64,000 bases of DNA from Cellulomonas sp. Y8 (GCF_008033115.1 NZ_CP041203.1:2108001-2172000); one strand, 5' to 3'. Positions 44,733 to 55,463 are shown, numbered from the stretch's first letter. Translations and numbers: made by a program. Notes: generated by a model not told the origin, from the sequence alone.

Positions 44733-47534
44733 GTGCAGGCCCGCCCCGGCGACCCCGGACGCCCCGACGCCCCCGCGCTCGGCCGGCTCGGCGGCACCGT
44801 CGCCGGTCGGTACCGGCTGGACGAGCGCCGCCCCACCGACCTGCCGTCCGCCGAGCGCTGGACCGCGACCGACCAGATCCTCGCGCGACCCGTGACCGTG
44901 ACGCTCGTGTCCGGCGCACGGACCGCGGCGGTCCTGGACGCCGCGCGCCGCGCCGCGCTCGTCGTCGAGCCCCGCCTGGCCCGGATCCTCGACGTCGGCC
45001 AGGCCGAGGGCACCGGCTACGTGGTGACCGCCGCCGTGGACGGCCGCAGCCTCGCGTCGCTCGCCGGCCGGGCCCCCCTGCCGGCGGACCAGGCGCGCGC
45101 CGTCGTGGGCGAGGTCGCCGCCGCGCTCGAGGCCGCGCGCCGCCGCGGCGTGCACCACCTCGCGCTCCGCCCCGACGCCGTCGTGCTGACGGCGGGCGGT
45201 CGCGTCGTCCTCGAGGGCCTCGCGGTCGACGGGGAGCTGGTCGGCGCGTCCGGCGGCACCGCGCACGCGATGAGCCGCGCCGACGCCGTCGGCCTGGTGC
45301 GCGTGCTCTACGCCGCCCTCACCGGCCGGTGGCCGGCCGTGTCCGCCGCGGGGACCGGCGCGCTGCCGAGCTTCGCCGAGTGGTCCGCCGCCGGGACGGC
45401 GCCCGCGCGCGCGACCGTCGAGCTGGACGCCGGTCTGCCGCTCGCGCCCGAGCACGACGGCGCGCCGCTCCCGCCCGTCGACCTGGTGCCGAGCGTGCCG
45501 GCCGACCTCGACACGCTCTGCGCCGTGACGCTCGGGCCGCACGACGACGGGCCGCACAGCCCCGGCGAGCTCGTCCGCGAGCTCGAGCCCTGGCGCGCCG
45601 TCCGCGCCGACGAGATCTTCCGTGCCGCCGACGCCGGGCGCTGGCCCGCCCTCACGGGGCAGCCGCCCGCCGCGGCGGCCGCCGCGACCGCGACCGGCTC
45701 CGGCACCACCACCGCACCTCCGACGGGAAGCAGCCCGATGACCGACGACCAGAACCGCGCAGCGGACGACACGACGACCCCGGCGCAGGGCGGGGCGGCG
45801 GCTGCGGGTGCGGGTGCCGCTGCCGGCGCGGGTGCCGCCGCTGGTGCGGGTGCCGGGGCCGGCGCTGGTGCCGCCGGGCAGGCCGGCGCGGTGGGCGGGG
45901 CGACCGCCGCCGGTGCCGGTGCCGCGGGTGCTGCCGCGGGTGCCGCAGCGGGCGGCGTGGCCCGGCAGTCGGTGCGCTCCGCCTTCGGGTCGGGTGCGAC
46001 CAGCGCGGGCGCGCGCCGCCCGGGGACCCCGCCGCCGGCGATCCCCCCGTCCGGCAGGCCGGCGTCCATCCCCCCGGCGGCCCGCGGCCCGGTCCGCACC
46101 TCGACGCGCGGGACCCCGGCGGTGCCCGCCGCCCGGCCCGCGGGCACCGACCCGGCCGCGGACGCCGCTCCCGCCGCCGCCTCGTCGACGGGGACGACCA
46201 GCCCGGCCCCGCTCTCGGCGCCGGACGCCGCGGCTCCCGCGGACGCACCCCGCTCCCCCGCCGACGCCCCGCCGGCCGTCCCGCCCGCCCGGTCCGGGTC
46301 CCCGGCGGAGCCCGCTCCCGCCACCGAGCCGAGCACCGCGGCGGCCGCGACGTCCGCGGCGCGGTCCGGCGCGGCGAGCACCGAGGACGGCGAGCCGGGC
46401 CCGGGCACCTCCGAGCAGCGCTCGGCCGCACCCGCCGAGCCCGCACCCGCCGAGCCCGCGCCCGCCGCGCCCGCACCCCGGGACGACGAGCCCGACGCCG
46501 CGGACCTCGCCGTCGCCGGTATCACGGGCGTCGGCGAGCAGCCGACCCCCTCGGATCCCGCCCCCGACGCCGCCGACGGCGCGGCCACGACCGCCGTCGC
46601 TCCCGTGCGTCGCACCAGCTCGGTGTTCGGCCGCACGACGGCCCGCGGCGCTGCGGCCTCGGCCCCGGGCACCGCTGCCGCGGCTGCCTCCCCCGCCGCC
46701 GAGGAGGCCGCACCGGGCGCCGCCGGCCCCGCCGACGGCTGGAGTCCTGCCGTCCCCGACGCCGCCGAGCCGCCCGTCTTCCCGTCGTTCGGCTCCGAGC
46801 CGACGCCGGCGGCCGACGAGCCCGTCGACGCCCCGGCCGACCGTCCGGCGTGGGACCTGCCCTTCGCCGCCGAGGAGCGGGCCGTTCCCGTGTCCCAGCG
46901 GCGCATCGACCCGACCCGCTGGGTGCTCGGCGGCGTCGCGCTGGCCGTGATCGTCGGCGTCGTCATCGCGATCGGCAACGTGCTGTCGCCGTTCAGCTCA
47001 CCGGGCGACTCGGGCACCGAGGCCGCCCCCGCGCCTGTGACGTCCGCCCCGGCCGCCGAGGCGCCCGCGGAGGAGGCCCCGGCCGAGGAGCAGGCACCGG
47101 CCGCCGCCCCGCCCGTCGTCGCCGCGGTCAACAGCATCGACCCGTCCGACGGGGACGGGGAGCACGAGGAGCTGGTCGGCCGCCTCACCGACGGTGACCC
47201 GGCGACCTCCTGGTACACCCACACGTACAACCGGCCCGACTACGCCGGGTTCAAGGACGCCGTCGGCCTCGTCATCACGCTGCAGGCCCCCGCGACCGTC
47301 ACGGCGATCACGCTCGACGTCAACGGGTCCGGCGGCGCCGTGGAGGTCCGGTCGACGGACGCCGCGAACCCGACGGCGGGCGACGTCCTGGCCTCCGGCG
47401 CGCTCGCGCCGCAGACCGTCCTGACCCTCGCCCAGCCGACCGAGACGCAGAGCATCGTGCTCTGGTTCCCCTCGCTCGCGCAGACGCCCGACGGCCAGAA
47501 CCGCATCGAGATCACCAACCTCGCGGTGTCCTGA
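44733..47534 (+). CDS. pseudokinase-like membrane protein with low-complexity linker and F5/8-like C-terminal domain
   Basis: The ~933-residue product has a kinase-like head (~20-290): [11 protein letters not shown], and [20 protein letters not shown] where HRDLKPxN is expected, with no catalytic Asp and no DFG, so it is probably inactive. Residues ~350-420 are almost pure Gly/Ala, followed by a long Pro/Ala/Ser stretch (to ~690), a membrane helix ([22 protein letters not shown], about 730-752), and an outer domain with [16 protein letters not shown], typical of discoidin-like carbohydrate-binding modules. In M. tuberculosis this arrangement is fused to MurJ (Rv3910). GGAGGA and a -10-like TAGCAT precede it. 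GTG at 44730 is an alternative start. Confidence 0.82.
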   Translation: MQARPGDPGRPDAPALGRLGGTVAGRYRLDERRPTDLPSAERWTATDQILARPVTVTLVSGARTAAVLDAARRAALVVEPRLARILDVGQAEGTGYVVTAAVDGRSLASLAGRAPLPADQARAVVGEVAAALEAARRRGVHHLALRPDAVVLTAGGRVVLEGLAVDGELVGASGGTAHAMSRADAVGLVRVLYAALTGRWPAVSAAGTGALPSFAEWSAAGTAPARATVELDAGLPLAPEHDGAPLPPVDLVPSVPADLDTLCAVTLGPHDDGPHSPGELVRELEPWRAVRADEIFRAADAGRWPALTGQPPAAAAAATATGSGTTTAPPTGSSPMTDDQNRAADDTTTPAQGGAAAAGAGAAAGAGAAAGAGAGAGAGAAGQAGAVGGATAAGAGAAGAAAGAAAGGVARQSVRSAFGSGATSAGARRPGTPPPAIPPSGRPASIPPAARGPVRTSTRGTPAVPAARPAGTDPAADAAPAAASSTGTTSPAPLSAPDAAAPADAPRSPADAPPAVPPARSGSPAEPAPATEPSTAAAATSAARSGAASTEDGEPGPGTSEQRSAAPAEPAPAEPAPAAPAPRDDEPDAADLAVAGITGVGEQPTPSDPAPDAADGAATTAVAPVRRTSSVFGRTTARGAAASAPGTAAAAASPAAEEAAPGAAGPADGWSPAVPDAAEPPVFPSFGSEPTPAADEPVDAPADRPAWDLPFAAEERAVPVSQRRIDPTRWVLGGVALAVIVGVVIAIGNVLSPFSSPGDSGTEAAPAPVTSAPAAEAPAEEAPAEEQAPAAAPPVVAAVNSIDPSDGDGEHEELVGRLTDGDPATSWYTHTYNRPDYAGFKDAVGLVITLQAPATVTAITLDVNGSGGAVEVRSTDAANPTAGDVLASGALAPQTVLTLAQPTETQSIVLWFPSLAQTPDGQNRIEITNLAVS

Positions 47535-47631
47535 CCGCGTCCCACCAGGCAGCACCGCGGCGCGGAACATCCCGCGCCTAGGATCTGTTCTCCGCAGCGA
47601 CAGCAGAGTTCCCCGACCTCGAGGAAGCACC

Positions 47632-49044
47632 GTGACCGAGACCCCCGTCCGCGACATCGTCATCGTCGGCTCCGGCCCCGCCGGGTACACCGCCGCGATC
47701 TACGCGGCGCGCGCGGGCCTGGCCCCCTACGTGGTGGCCGGGTCGGTGACCGCCGGCGGCGCCCTCATGAACACCACGGACGTCGAGAACTTCCCCGGGT
47801 TCCCCGACGGCATCCTGGGCCCCGACCTCATGGACAACCTGCAGAAGCAGGCCGAGCGGTTCGGCGCCGAGGTGCTCTGGGACGACGCCGTCGAGCTCGA
47901 CCTGGCCGGCCCCGTCAAGACCATCGTCACCGGCGGCGGCGAGACCATCCGCGCCCGCGCCGTCATCCTGTCGACCGGCTCCGCGTACCGCGAGCTCGGC
48001 CTGGACGACGAGAAGCGGCTGTCCGGCCGCGGCGTCTCGTGGTGCGCCACCTGCGACGGGTTCTTCTTCCGCGACCAGGACATCATCGTGGTCGGCGGCG
48101 GCGACTCGGCGGTCGAGGAGGCCACCTTTCTCACCCGGTTCGGCAAGTCGGTCACGATCGTGCACCGCCGCGACGAGCTCCGGGCGTCGAAGATCATGGC
48201 CGACCGCGCCAAGAACGACCCGAAGATCCAGTTCGCCTGGAACTCCGAGGTGGTGGGCATCCACGGCGACGAGAAGGTCACCGGCGTCACCCTGCGCGAC
48301 ACCGTGACCGGCGAGACCCGCGAGCACGGCGCCACCGGCGTGTTCGTCGCCATCGGCCACGTCCCGCGCACCGAGCTCCTGGCGGGCCAGGTCGACCTGG
48401 ACGAGAACGGCTACATCGTCGTCGAGGGCCGGTCCACCCGGACCAACCTGCCGGGCGTGTTCGCCGCGGGCGACGCGGTCGACCACACCTACCGCCAGGC
48501 GATCACCGCCGCCGGCTCGGGCTGCTCCGCCGCGCTCGACGCGCAGCACTACCTGGCCGCGCTCGGCGACGTGGACCCGGCCTCCCCGGCCGAGATCCCC
48601 GCCGCCGTCGAGCGGGCCGACGTCGACGCCGCGGACGCGCTGGACGCGCAGGGCGCCGACACCGCCTCGGGCCGCGGCCGCCGCCGGGCACTGAGCCCGG
48701 GCGTGGCCGCCGCCCTCGCGGTGACCGCCGGCACCTTCGAGCGGGAGGTGCTGCGGTCCGAGCTGCCCGTGGTCGTCGACTTCTGGGCGGCCTGGTGCGT
48801 GCCGTGCCGCATGGTGACCCCCGTGCTCGAGGAGCTCGCGGTCACCTACGCGGGACGGCTCCGGTTCGTCGCCGTCGACACCGAGGCGGAGCAGGACCTG
48901 GCCGCGCGGTACAACGTCGTCTCGATCCCGACGCTGTACGTGTTCCACCAGGGCGACCTGGTCCGGACGCTGGTCGGGGCGCGCGAGAAGCGCGCCTACG
49001 CGGCCGAGCTCGACGCCGCGCTGGCCGAGATCGCCGCCTGGTGA
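47632..49044 (+). CDS. trxB: thioredoxin reductase-thioredoxin fusion
   Basis: One 470-residue frame encodes a full TrxB (about 1-315: FAD motif [11 protein letters not shown], active WCATCDG with Cys138 and Cys141, NADPH motif GGGDSA near 155, [12 protein letters not shown] near 279) then an acidic Ala/Asp linker (315-365) and a thioredoxin domain (365-470: [18 protein letters not shown] with Cys389 and Cys392, cis-Pro in SIPT near 433). The two proteins would work as one reducing unit, as in the known TrxR-Trx fusion of Mycobacterium leprae. The thioredoxin site is WCVPC instead of the usual WCGPC. GAGGAA and a -10-like TAGGAT precede the GTG start. Confidence 0.95.
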   Translation: MTETPVRDIVIVGSGPAGYTAAIYAARAGLAPYVVAGSVTAGGALMNTTDVENFPGFPDGILGPDLMDNLQKQAERFGAEVLWDDAVELDLAGPVKTIVTGGGETIRARAVILSTGSAYRELGLDDEKRLSGRGVSWCATCDGFFFRDQDIIVVGGGDSAVEEATFLTRFGKSVTIVHRRDELRASKIMADRAKNDPKIQFAWNSEVVGIHGDEKVTGVTLRDTVTGETREHGATGVFVAIGHVPRTELLAGQVDLDENGYIVVEGRSTRTNLPGVFAAGDAVDHTYRQAITAAGSGCSAALDAQHYLAALGDVDPASPAEIPAAVERADVDAADALDAQGADTASGRGRRRALSPGVAAALAVTAGTFEREVLRSELPVVVDFWAAWCVPCRMVTPVLEELAVTYAGRLRFVAVDTEAEQDLAARYNVVSIPTLYVFHQGDLVRTLVGAREKRAYAAELDAALAEIAAW

Positions 49045-49074
49045 CGGCGCCCCGCGCCGCCCGCTGACCCCGGA

Positions 49075-49102
49075 GCCTCCCCGCCCGTCCGGGCGGGGAG
49101 GC
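49075..49102 (+). terminator. terminator after trxB fusion
   Basis: GCCTCCCCGCCC (49075-49086) pairs perfectly with 49091-49102 around GTCC, about 30 bases after the stop. Confidence 0.8.
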
Positions 49103-49173
49103 CTCGTGCGGGTCCGGCGCGCCAGCGGTGGACGGGGCGGGGGGTGCCGGGAGTGGCGTGGCACACTCGGGAG

Positions 49174-50514
49174 ATGACCGCTCTCGAGCGGCCCGACGGC
49201 ATGGCGTCGGGCCCCCACCCGACCCCGGCCGCCGGCACGCGGCTCGACCGCTGGCTCGGCTCCTACGCCGAACGCACGCACGGCATGCGCGCCTCGGAGA
49301 TCCGCGCGCTGTTCGCCGTCGCGAACCGCCCCGAGGTGGTGTCGCTCGCCGGCGGCATGCCGTACCTCGAGGGCCTCCCCCTGGACGTGATCGGCGACCT
49401 CGCCCAGCGGGTCGTCGCCACCCGCGGCACCACCGCCCTGCAGTACGGCTCCGGCCAGGGCGACGAGACGCTGCGCGAGCAGATCCTCGAGGTGATGCGG
49501 CTCGAGGGCATCGAGGCGCACCCCGACGACGTCGTGGTGACGACCGGCTCGCAGCAGGCGCTCGACCTCGTGACCCGGCTGTTCGTCGACCCGGGCGACG
49601 TCGTCGTCGCGGAGGCCCCGTCCTACGTCGGCGCGCTGGGCGTGTTCCGCGCGTACCAGGCCGACGTCGTGCACGTGCCGCTCGACGCCGAGGGCCTGAT
49701 CCCCGAGGCGCTGGAGACCACCCTCGGGGAGCTCGCCCGCCAGGGCCGCCGGGTCAAATTCCTGTACACGGTGCCGAACTTCCACAACCCTGCCGGCGTG
49801 ACGCTGTCCGCCGAGCGGCGGCCTCGGATCCTCGAGATCGCCGCCCGCTACGGCGTCCTCGTGCTCGAGGACAACCCCTACGGCCTCCTCGGCTTCGACC
49901 GCGAGCCGCTTCCGGCCATGCGCTCGACGAGCGACGAGGGCGTCATCTACCTCGGCTCGTTCTCGAAGACGTTCGCCCCCGGGTACCGGGTCGGCTGGGC
50001 CGTCGCGCCGCACGCCGTCCGGGAGAAGCTCGTGCTGGCCTCGGAGTCGGCGATCCTCTCGCCGTCGAACGCCTCGCAGCTGGCGATCAGCGCCTACCTC
50101 GCGACCTGCGACTGGAAGGGCCAGGTGAAGGCGTTCCGCGAGCTGTACCGCGAGCGGCGGGACGCGATGATCGGCGCCCTCGCCGAGCACCTCCCCGACG
50201 CCACGTGGACGGTGCCGGACGGCGGCTTCTACACCTGGGTCCGGCTGCCCGAGGGCCTGGACGCCAAGGCCATGCTGCCCCGCGCCGTCACCGCCCGGGT
50301 CGCCTACGTGCCCGGCACGGCGTTCTACTTCGACGGGCAGGGCACCGACCACATGCGGCTGTCGTTCTGCTTCCCGACGCCGGAGCGCATCCGGGAGGGC
50401 GTCCGCCGGCTGGCGGGCGTCGTCTCGGCCGAGAGCGAGCTCGTGTCGCTGTTCGGCACCGGCAGCGGCGCGTCGCGCGGCGACGTGCAGTCCCCCGGAC
50501 CCGACCTGGCCTGA
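49174..50514 (+). CDS. PLP-dependent aminotransferase (2-aminoadipate aminotransferase-like)
   Basis: The ~446-residue product is a fold type I aminotransferase of class I/II without a DNA-binding domain. It shows EVVSLAGGMPYLEGLP, YGSGQGDETLREQI, VVTTGSQQALDLVTRLF, FLYTVPNFHNPAGVTLS, LVLEDNPYGLLGF and the PLP lysine in YLGSFSKTFAPGYRVGW. Substrates in this group are aromatic or branched amino acids or 2-aminoadipate; the sequence does not settle which. The ATG at 49174 has GGGAG directly before it. The place between trxB and the ddl-like gene is where mycobacteria carry trxC and cwlM. Confidence 0.88.
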   Translation: MTALERPDGMASGPHPTPAAGTRLDRWLGSYAERTHGMRASEIRALFAVANRPEVVSLAGGMPYLEGLPLDVIGDLAQRVVATRGTTALQYGSGQGDETLREQILEVMRLEGIEAHPDDVVVTTGSQQALDLVTRLFVDPGDVVVAEAPSYVGALGVFRAYQADVVHVPLDAEGLIPEALETTLGELARQGRRVKFLYTVPNFHNPAGVTLSAERRPRILEIAARYGVLVLEDNPYGLLGFDREPLPAMRSTSDEGVIYLGSFSKTFAPGYRVGWAVAPHAVREKLVLASESAILSPSNASQLAISAYLATCDWKGQVKAFRELYRERRDAMIGALAEHLPDATWTVPDGGFYTWVRLPEGLDAKAMLPRAVTARVAYVPGTAFYFDGQGTDHMRLSFCFPTPERIREGVRRLAGVVSAESELVSLFGTGSGASRGDVQSPGPDLA

Positions 50515-50649
50515 CGCGGGGCGCGGCCGGGACCGACCGGCCGCGGCCCGCGACCCGGTACGGTCGGGGCGGCGCCCGCTGCCCGCGCACCGGCACCACA
50601 CCGCCCGTCGACGACCGGCCCCTGCGGCCGGACCAGGAGGACCCGAACC

Positions 50650-51612
50650 GTGCCGCACGACCCCGTTCCCGCCTCCCCGCGCGTCGTCGTCCTGGCGGGC
50701 GGCCTGTCGCACGAGCGGGACGTCTCGATCCGCTCGGGCCGGCGGGTGGCCGAGGCGCTGCGCACCGCCGGCGTCGACGTGTCCGTGCACGACGTGGACG
50801 CCGACCTGGTCCCCGCCCTCGCCGAGACCCGCCCGGACCTCGTGTGGCCGCTGCTGCACGGCGCGAGCGGCGAGGACGGCTCGGTGCGCGACGTCCTCGA
50901 GCTGCTGGACGTGCCGAGCCTCGGCACCGGCCCTCGCGCGAGCCGGGTCGCCTGGAGCAAGCCGATCGCCAAGACGACCGTCACCCGGGCCGGCATCGCC
51001 ACCCCGGAGTTCGTCACGCTGCCCCAGAGCCTGTTCCGGGAGCTCGGCGCGGGGCGGGTCATGGACGCGGTCGTCGCCAAGCTGGGCCTGCCCCTCGTGG
51101 TGAAGCCCTCACGGGGCGGCTCCGCGCTCGGTGTGACCCTCGTCCGCACCGCCGAGGAGCTGCCCGGCGCGATGGTCGCCTGCTTCGCCTACGGCGACAC
51201 CGCGCTGATCGAGCGCGCCGTCGACGGCGTCGAGGTGGCCGTCGGCGTCGTCGAGCTGGACGGCTCGCCCGTCGCGCTGCCGGCCGTCGAGGTCGTCACC
51301 GACGGGCCCTACGACTACGACGCCCGGTACAACCCCGGCCGCACGGAGTACTTCGCCCCGGCCCGCCTCACCGACGACCTCGCGGCGCGGGCCGCCGAGG
51401 CCGCGGTGCTCGCGCACCAGGTGCTCGGCCTGCGGCACCTGTCCCGCACGGACCTCATCATCGACGCGGACGGGCAGCCGTGGTTCCTCGAGGTGAACGT
51501 CGCCCCGGGCATGACGGAGACGTCGCTCTTCCCGCAGGGCGCCGAGGCCGGCGGGCACCACCTGCCGACGCTGTACCGGCGGCTCGTCGAGGCGGGGCTG
51601 TCGGGGCGCTGA
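50650..51612 (+). CDS. ddl: D-alanine--D-alanine ligase family protein
   Basis: The ~320-residue product is an ATP-grasp ligase with the Ddl order: VVVLAGGLSHERDVSIRSGRRVAEAL, LVWPLLHGASGEDGSVRDVLELL, VVKPSRGGSALGVTLV for the ATP lysine, and DLIIDADGQPWFLEVNVAPGMTETSLFP for metal and D-Ala binding. It makes D-Ala-D-Ala for peptidoglycan precursors or a related dipeptide. The length is slightly short, near 320 against ~340-370. AGGAGG lies upstream of the GTG at 50650. A perfect terminator follows. Confidence 0.88.
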   Translation: MPHDPVPASPRVVVLAGGLSHERDVSIRSGRRVAEALRTAGVDVSVHDVDADLVPALAETRPDLVWPLLHGASGEDGSVRDVLELLDVPSLGTGPRASRVAWSKPIAKTTVTRAGIATPEFVTLPQSLFRELGAGRVMDAVVAKLGLPLVVKPSRGGSALGVTLVRTAEELPGAMVACFAYGDTALIERAVDGVEVAVGVVELDGSPVALPAVEVVTDGPYDYDARYNPGRTEYFAPARLTDDLAARAAEAAVLAHQVLGLRHLSRTDLIIDADGQPWFLEVNVAPGMTETSLFPQGAEAGGHHLPTLYRRLVEAGLSGR

Positions 51613-51643
51613 GGGCGTCCAGGCCCCGCTGGAGCCGCACGAC

Positions 51644-51679
51644 GAGGCGCCGGCACCCGGTGAGGGGTGCCGGCGCCTC
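51644..51679. terminator. bidirectional terminator between ddl and parB
   Basis: GAGGCGCCGGCACCC (51644-51658) pairs perfectly with 51665-51679 around six bases. It lies between two convergent genes and can serve both. Confidence 0.8.
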
Positions 51680-51742
51680 GTGGCGTCAGCGGGGCGCTGA
51701 GCGGCGCTCGGACCGGCCGGGCACCTGCGGCGCGCCCGGCCG

Positions 51743-52972
51743 TCAGGAGCGCAGGATGCCCGGGTCGTCGGGCGCGAGGCTCGACAGGATGCGGTTGAGG
51801 TCCTGCACCGAGGCGAACTCCACCGTGAGCTTGCCCCGCTGCTTGCCGAGGTCGACCTTCACCCGGGTCTCGAAGCGGTCGGAGAGCCGGCTCGCGAGGT
51901 CGTCCAGCGCCTCGTTCCGCAGCCCGGCGCGCGGACGGCGCTGCTTGGGCTTCCCGTCCTCCGCCCCGAGCGCGACGATCTCCTCGACCGCGCGCACGGA
52001 CAGCCCCTCGGCCACGATCCGCTGCGCGAGGCGCTCGATCGCCGCGCCGTCGCTCAGGCCGAGCAGGGCGCGGGCGTGGCCGGCGGACAGCACGCCCGCG
52101 GCGACCCGGCGCTGCACGAGCGGGGGCAGCCGGAGCAGGCGCAGCGTGTTGGAGATCTGCGGGCGGGAGCGGTGGATCCGCTGCGCCAGCTCGTCGTGCG
52201 TGCAGCCGAAGTCGTCCAGCAGCTGCTGGTACGCGGCCGCCTCCTCCAGCGGGTTGAGCTGGGACCGGTGCAGGTTCTCCAGAAGCGCGTCGCGCAGCAG
52301 GTCCCCGTCCTCGGTCTGCCGCACGATCGCCGGGATGGTGTCGAGGCCCGCCGCCTGGGTCGCGCGCCAGCGCCGCTCCCCCATGATGAGCTCGTAGCCG
52401 TCGTCGACCGCGCGCACGACGACGGGCTGCAGCACGCCGATCTCGCGGATGGATCCCACGAGCTCGTCGAGCGCGTCCTCGTCGAACACCGAGCGCGGCT
52501 GGCGCGGGTTCGGCCGGATCGCGGTGACCGGGAGGTCGGCGAAGGTCGCACCGGGCACAGGGACGAGGTCGTCGACCTCGGCCGTGGGCGGCATCGGCGG
52601 CACCTCGGCGGCAGCGGCGGGGGCCAGGGCGACGGCGCGCTCGGCGGCCGTCCGGGCCCGGGTGCGCGTGGGCTGCCGGACCGTGAGGGACGGGACACCC
52701 TTGCGGCCGTTGGACCGCGTGGTGGAGGTCGCGGGCGCGGTGGCCTCCGCGGGGGTCGCGTCGGCCGCAGCGAGCCCGTTTCCGCTGGTCAGAGCGTCGG
52801 AGCGGCTTTCGCGGGTCCCGCTGCCCACCGGCGCCGGGCGGTCGTCGCGGTCGTCCGGGGTCGTGCGGTCCGGGAAGAAAACGTCGACGGGCCGGTCCCC
52901 CTCGCGGGGCTCCGCCCCGGTGGGGATGAGCGCACCCAGGCCGCGCCCGAGACCTCGCCGCTTCTCGCTCAC
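51743..52972 (-). CDS. parB: chromosome partitioning protein ParB
   Basis: ParB binds parS sites, spreads by CTP hydrolysis and recruits SMC and ParA. The ~409-residue product begins [16 protein letters not shown], has a ~100-residue variable linker, then [16 protein letters not shown] [15 protein letters not shown] (CTP box), [15 protein letters not shown] (box II), [14 protein letters not shown] and a helix-turn-helix ([22 protein letters not shown]), ending in a dimerisation domain ([16 protein letters not shown]). Its GTG overlaps the parA stop. The parS-like sites lie upstream at 54.0-56.4 kb. Confidence 0.95.
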   Translation of the reverse strand: MSEKRRGLGRGLGALIPTGAEPREGDRPVDVFFPDRTTPDDRDDRPAPVGSGTRESRSDALTSGNGLAAADATPAEATAPATSTTRSNGRKGVPSLTVRQPTRTRARTAAERAVALAPAAAAEVPPMPPTAEVDDLVPVPGATFADLPVTAIRPNPRQPRSVFDEDALDELVGSIREIGVLQPVVVRAVDDGYELIMGERRWRATQAAGLDTIPAIVRQTEDGDLLRDALLENLHRSQLNPLEEAAAYQQLLDDFGCTHDELAQRIHRSRPQISNTLRLLRLPPLVQRRVAAGVLSAGHARALLGLSDGAAIERLAQRIVAEGLSVRAVEEIVALGAEDGKPKQRRPRAGLRNEALDDLASRLSDRFETRVKVDLGKQRGKLTVEFASVQDLNRILSSLAPDDPGILRS

Positions 52973-53958
52973 GCGTCCTCCTTCTTCCGGTCGGCCGTGG
53001 TGCCGCGCTCGGCGAGCTCGCGCGCCGCCTCCAGGTAGGCCAGCGCGCCGCTCGAGCCGGGATCGTACGTCAGGACGGTCTGCCCGTAGGACGGCGCCTC
53101 CGAGACGCGCACCGACCGGGGCACCGTCGTCCGGAGAGTCTTGTCGGGGAAGTGCTCCCGGACCTCCTGCGCCACCTGCTGCGCGAGGTTCGTCCGGCCG
53201 TCGTACATGGTGAGCAGGATCGTCGACACGTGCAGCCCGCGGTTCAGGTGCGCCTGGATCAGCTCGATGGACTTGAGGAGCTGGCTCAGACCCTCCAGCG
53301 CGTAGTACTCGCACTGGATCGGGATGAGCACCTCGTCGCCCACGACGAACGCGTTGACGGTGAGCAGGCCGAGGCTCGGCGGGCAGTCCACGAGCACGTA
53401 GTCGATCCGGGGCTCGCCCCGCCGGTCGCGCTCCTCCAGGTAGGCGTGCACCGCGTTCCGGAGGCGCGTCTCGCGCGCGACCATCGACACCAGCTCGATC
53501 TCCGCGCCGGAGAGGTCGATCGTCGCCGGGGCGCACCAGAGGTTCGGCACGTCGGGGCTGGGGTACACCGCCTCGGAGAGCGGCGTGCCGTCCACGAGGA
53601 CGTCGTACACCGAGGTCACGCCGGCCCGGTGGTCCACTCCCAGGGCCGTCGACGCGTTGCCCTGCGGGTCGTTGTCGATGACCAGGACGTGCAGCCCCGA
53701 CTGGGCCAGGGCGGCAGCGAGGTTCACCGTGGTGGTGGTCTTGCCGACGCCACCCTTCTGGTTCGCGACGGTGATCACGCGGGTGCGGTCGGGCCGGGGG
53801 AAGGTGCGGCCCCGCAGCTCGATGCGACGGCGCGCGTCCTGACGCAGCTCCGCCATCAGGGGCGTGTCCTCGTCCGCGGGCGGCAGGCTCTCGACGAGCG
53901 CCGCGCGCCGCCGCTCGTCCGGGTCCTCGATCTCCCAGCGGGTCGGGTTGGTCGTCAC
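52969..53958 (-). CDS. parA: chromosome partitioning ATPase ParA
   Basis: ParA is a deviant Walker ATPase that binds DNA and pulls ParB-parS complexes. The ~329-residue product has a ~60-residue leader, then [19 protein letters not shown] (Walker A with the second Lys), [34 protein letters not shown] (Walker B) and [15 protein letters not shown]. The GTG at 53958 overlaps the rsmG stop; a longer frame exists upstream but is not conserved-looking. It forms a coupled unit rsmG-parA-parB. Confidence 0.95.
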   Translation of the reverse strand: MTTNPTRWEIEDPDERRRAALVESLPPADEDTPLMAELRQDARRRIELRGRTFPRPDRTRVITVANQKGGVGKTTTTVNLAAALAQSGLHVLVIDNDPQGNASTALGVDHRAGVTSVYDVLVDGTPLSEAVYPSPDVPNLWCAPATIDLSGAEIELVSMVARETRLRNAVHAYLEERDRRGEPRIDYVLVDCPPSLGLLTVNAFVVGDEVLIPIQCEYYALEGLSQLLKSIELIQAHLNRGLHVSTILLTMYDGRTNLAQQVAQEVREHFPDKTLRTTVPRSVRVSEAPSYGQTVLTYDPGSSGALAYLEAARELAERGTTADRKKEDA

Positions 53959-54731
53959 GCGCCCTGTCCCTTCGTCGAGCGGCGCGGTCGTCGCGACCGG
54001 CCCTCCGTTCCACGTGAAACACGCGCCGGCAGGGCCGCGGGCGCGGTGCCGGTGCTCGTTCGGGTCACCAGGACCACGCTCGTCGGCTCCAGACCAGGCA
54101 GTGTGGGCGCGACCTCGATGGTCGCGGGGCCCCCGCCGAACCGCTCCCCCACCTGCACGGCAGCCTCCGCCTCGTCCTGCGCGCGGCCGCCCTTGAGCGC
54201 GACGAGACGACCGCCGACCTTGAGGAGCGGCAGCGTCCAGGGGTACAGCTTGTCCAGGGCCGCGACGGCACGGGCCGTGACGGCGTCCGCCTGCAGCACA
54301 CCGACCTGGTCCTCCGCCCGTCCGCGGAGGACACGCGCGTTGGAGAGGCCGATGGTCTGGACGACCTCCGTCAGCCAGTCGGTACGACGCTCCATGGGCT
54401 CCAGGAGCACGACCTCGGCGTCGGGGCGCATCGCGGCGACGACGATCCCCGGGAGACCGGCCCCGCTGCCGACGTCGACGATGGTCCCGGCCTCCGGGAG
54501 GAACGGCACCACAGCAGCGGAGTTCACGACGTGCCGCTCCCAGAGGCGCGCGACCTCCCGCGGTCCGACGAGGCCGCGGAGGACGCCCTGGTCGCGCAGC
54601 ATCGCGTGGAACCCGTCGACCGCCGGCCACGCCGCACCGAAGTGCTCGGGCAGGCGAGGGTCGCCGTCCAACGGGTCGACGGGCGCGTCGGGCCGCTCGT
54701 CGTCGCGCGCGGGGGCGGACTCAGGCCGCAC
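53955..54731 (-). CDS. rsmG: 16S rRNA (guanine527-N7)-methyltransferase
   Basis: RsmG methylates G527 of 16S rRNA. The ~258-residue product has [48 protein letters not shown] (quoted parts: [20 protein letters not shown] and [12 protein letters not shown]), the SAM motif [30 protein letters not shown] and [23 protein letters not shown] precedes the GTG at 54731. The 3' part contains a parS-like site (54007-54020). Confidence 0.93.
   Translation of the reverse strand: MRPESAPARDDERPDAPVDPLDGDPRLPEHFGAAWPAVDGFHAMLRDQGVLRGLVGPREVARLWERHVVNSAAVVPFLPEAGTIVDVGSGAGLPGIVVAAMRPDAEVVLLEPMERRTDWLTEVVQTIGLSNARVLRGRAEDQVGVLQADAVTARAVAALDKLYPWTLPLLKVGGRLVALKGGRAQDEAEAAVQVGERFGGGPATIEVAPTLPGLEPTSVVLVTRTSTGTAPAALPARVSRGTEGRSRRPRRSTKGQGA
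54007..54020. other. parS-like site 1 (in rsmG)
   Basis: GTTCCACGTGAAAC matches the actinobacterial parS consensus GTTTCACGTGAAAC at 13 of 14 positions. It lies inside the 3' part of rsmG. Confidence 0.85.
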
Positions 54732-54859
54732 AGCACTCCCCTGGTCTCGGGATCGGGTGGTGCGCGGTGGCCTCTCCGGAACCGGTGCGCACGTGATGCC
54801 TCTACGGTACCGCGCGGGTCCGACGCTCCCGGCGCTCGTGGAGGCCGTGGCGCGGGGCT

Positions 54860-54873
54860 GTTCCACGTGGAAC
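54860..54873. other. parS-like site 2
   Basis: GTTCCACGTGGAAC is a perfect 14-bp palindrome, 12 of 14 identical to GTTTCACGTGAAAC. Confidence 0.85.
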
Positions 54874-55044
54874 GAGGATCGACGGGCGCGGCACCGCGAG
54901 GGTTCTGTCCCGTTGCAGCCGGGTTGGGCCGGTACGGGTGGAGTCTTCACGCGGGCGAGGAGTGGCGTTCGCCGCGAGCCGTCCGAACGAGCCCGGCCGG
55001 TGCGACGCGTCGGCGGGCGCCGTTGCCGCACGCGGAGCGGGGCT

Positions 55045-55058
55045 GTTCCACGTGAAAC
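55045..55058. other. parS-like site 3
   Basis: GTTCCACGTGAAAC, 13 of 14 positions of the parS consensus. Confidence 0.85.
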
Positions 55059-55160
55059 GCGGAGTGACGCGCCCTACGCACGACACATGTGTCCACCGGA
55101 AGGCATCAGCACGTCCGCGTGATGGCTCGCGGTGTTCACTGGCCGTCGGTGGTCGGTGCT

Positions 55161-55174
55161 GTTTCACGTGGAAC
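55161..55174. other. parS-like site 4
   Basis: GTTTCACGTGGAAC, 13 of 14 positions of the parS consensus. Confidence 0.85.
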
Positions 55175-55241
55175 GGTTAGAAGCACGGTGGCTGACCCCC
55201 AAGCCCTCGCCCGCGCCACTTCCTACCGCCACGACTACGAC

Positions 55242-55270
55242 CGACGGCGACGGCGACGGCGACGGCGACA
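55242..55270. repeat. hexamer tandem repeat CGACGG
   Basis: Nearly five consecutive copies of CGACGG lie in the gene-free region, about 70 bases after parS-like site 4. Confidence 0.7.
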
Positions 55271-55449
55271 GATGGTCGGGCACCCTCACGCACCACACCC
55301 GATGGGAGCGTGCCATTGCCGATCCGCTGTCCGATCCCTCTCAGACGTCACAGGGCAGGGGCGGCCGCTCTGAACGGTGTACACCGAGCGGGACGGGCGC
55401 CGACGGGCAGCCTCCCTCGGCCCACTCGCCACACGGGCACGAACGGGGG

Positions 55450-55463
55450 GTTCCACGTGAAAC
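55450..55463. other. parS-like site 5
   Basis: GTTCCACGTGAAAC, 13 of 14 positions of the parS consensus. Confidence 0.85.

Noticed and set aside
45790..45960. DNA repeat array of GGTGCGGGTGCC-like units
   Set aside because: It encodes the Gly/Ala linker of the pseudokinase-like gene in frame, so it is coding low complexity rather than a mobile or CRISPR repeat.
47578..50859. 1093-codon open frame on the minus strand opposite trxB, the aminotransferase and ddl
   Set aside because: It lies opposite well-conserved genes, its composition is Arg/Gly/Val-rich without domain patterns, and long antisense frames are expected at this GC content.
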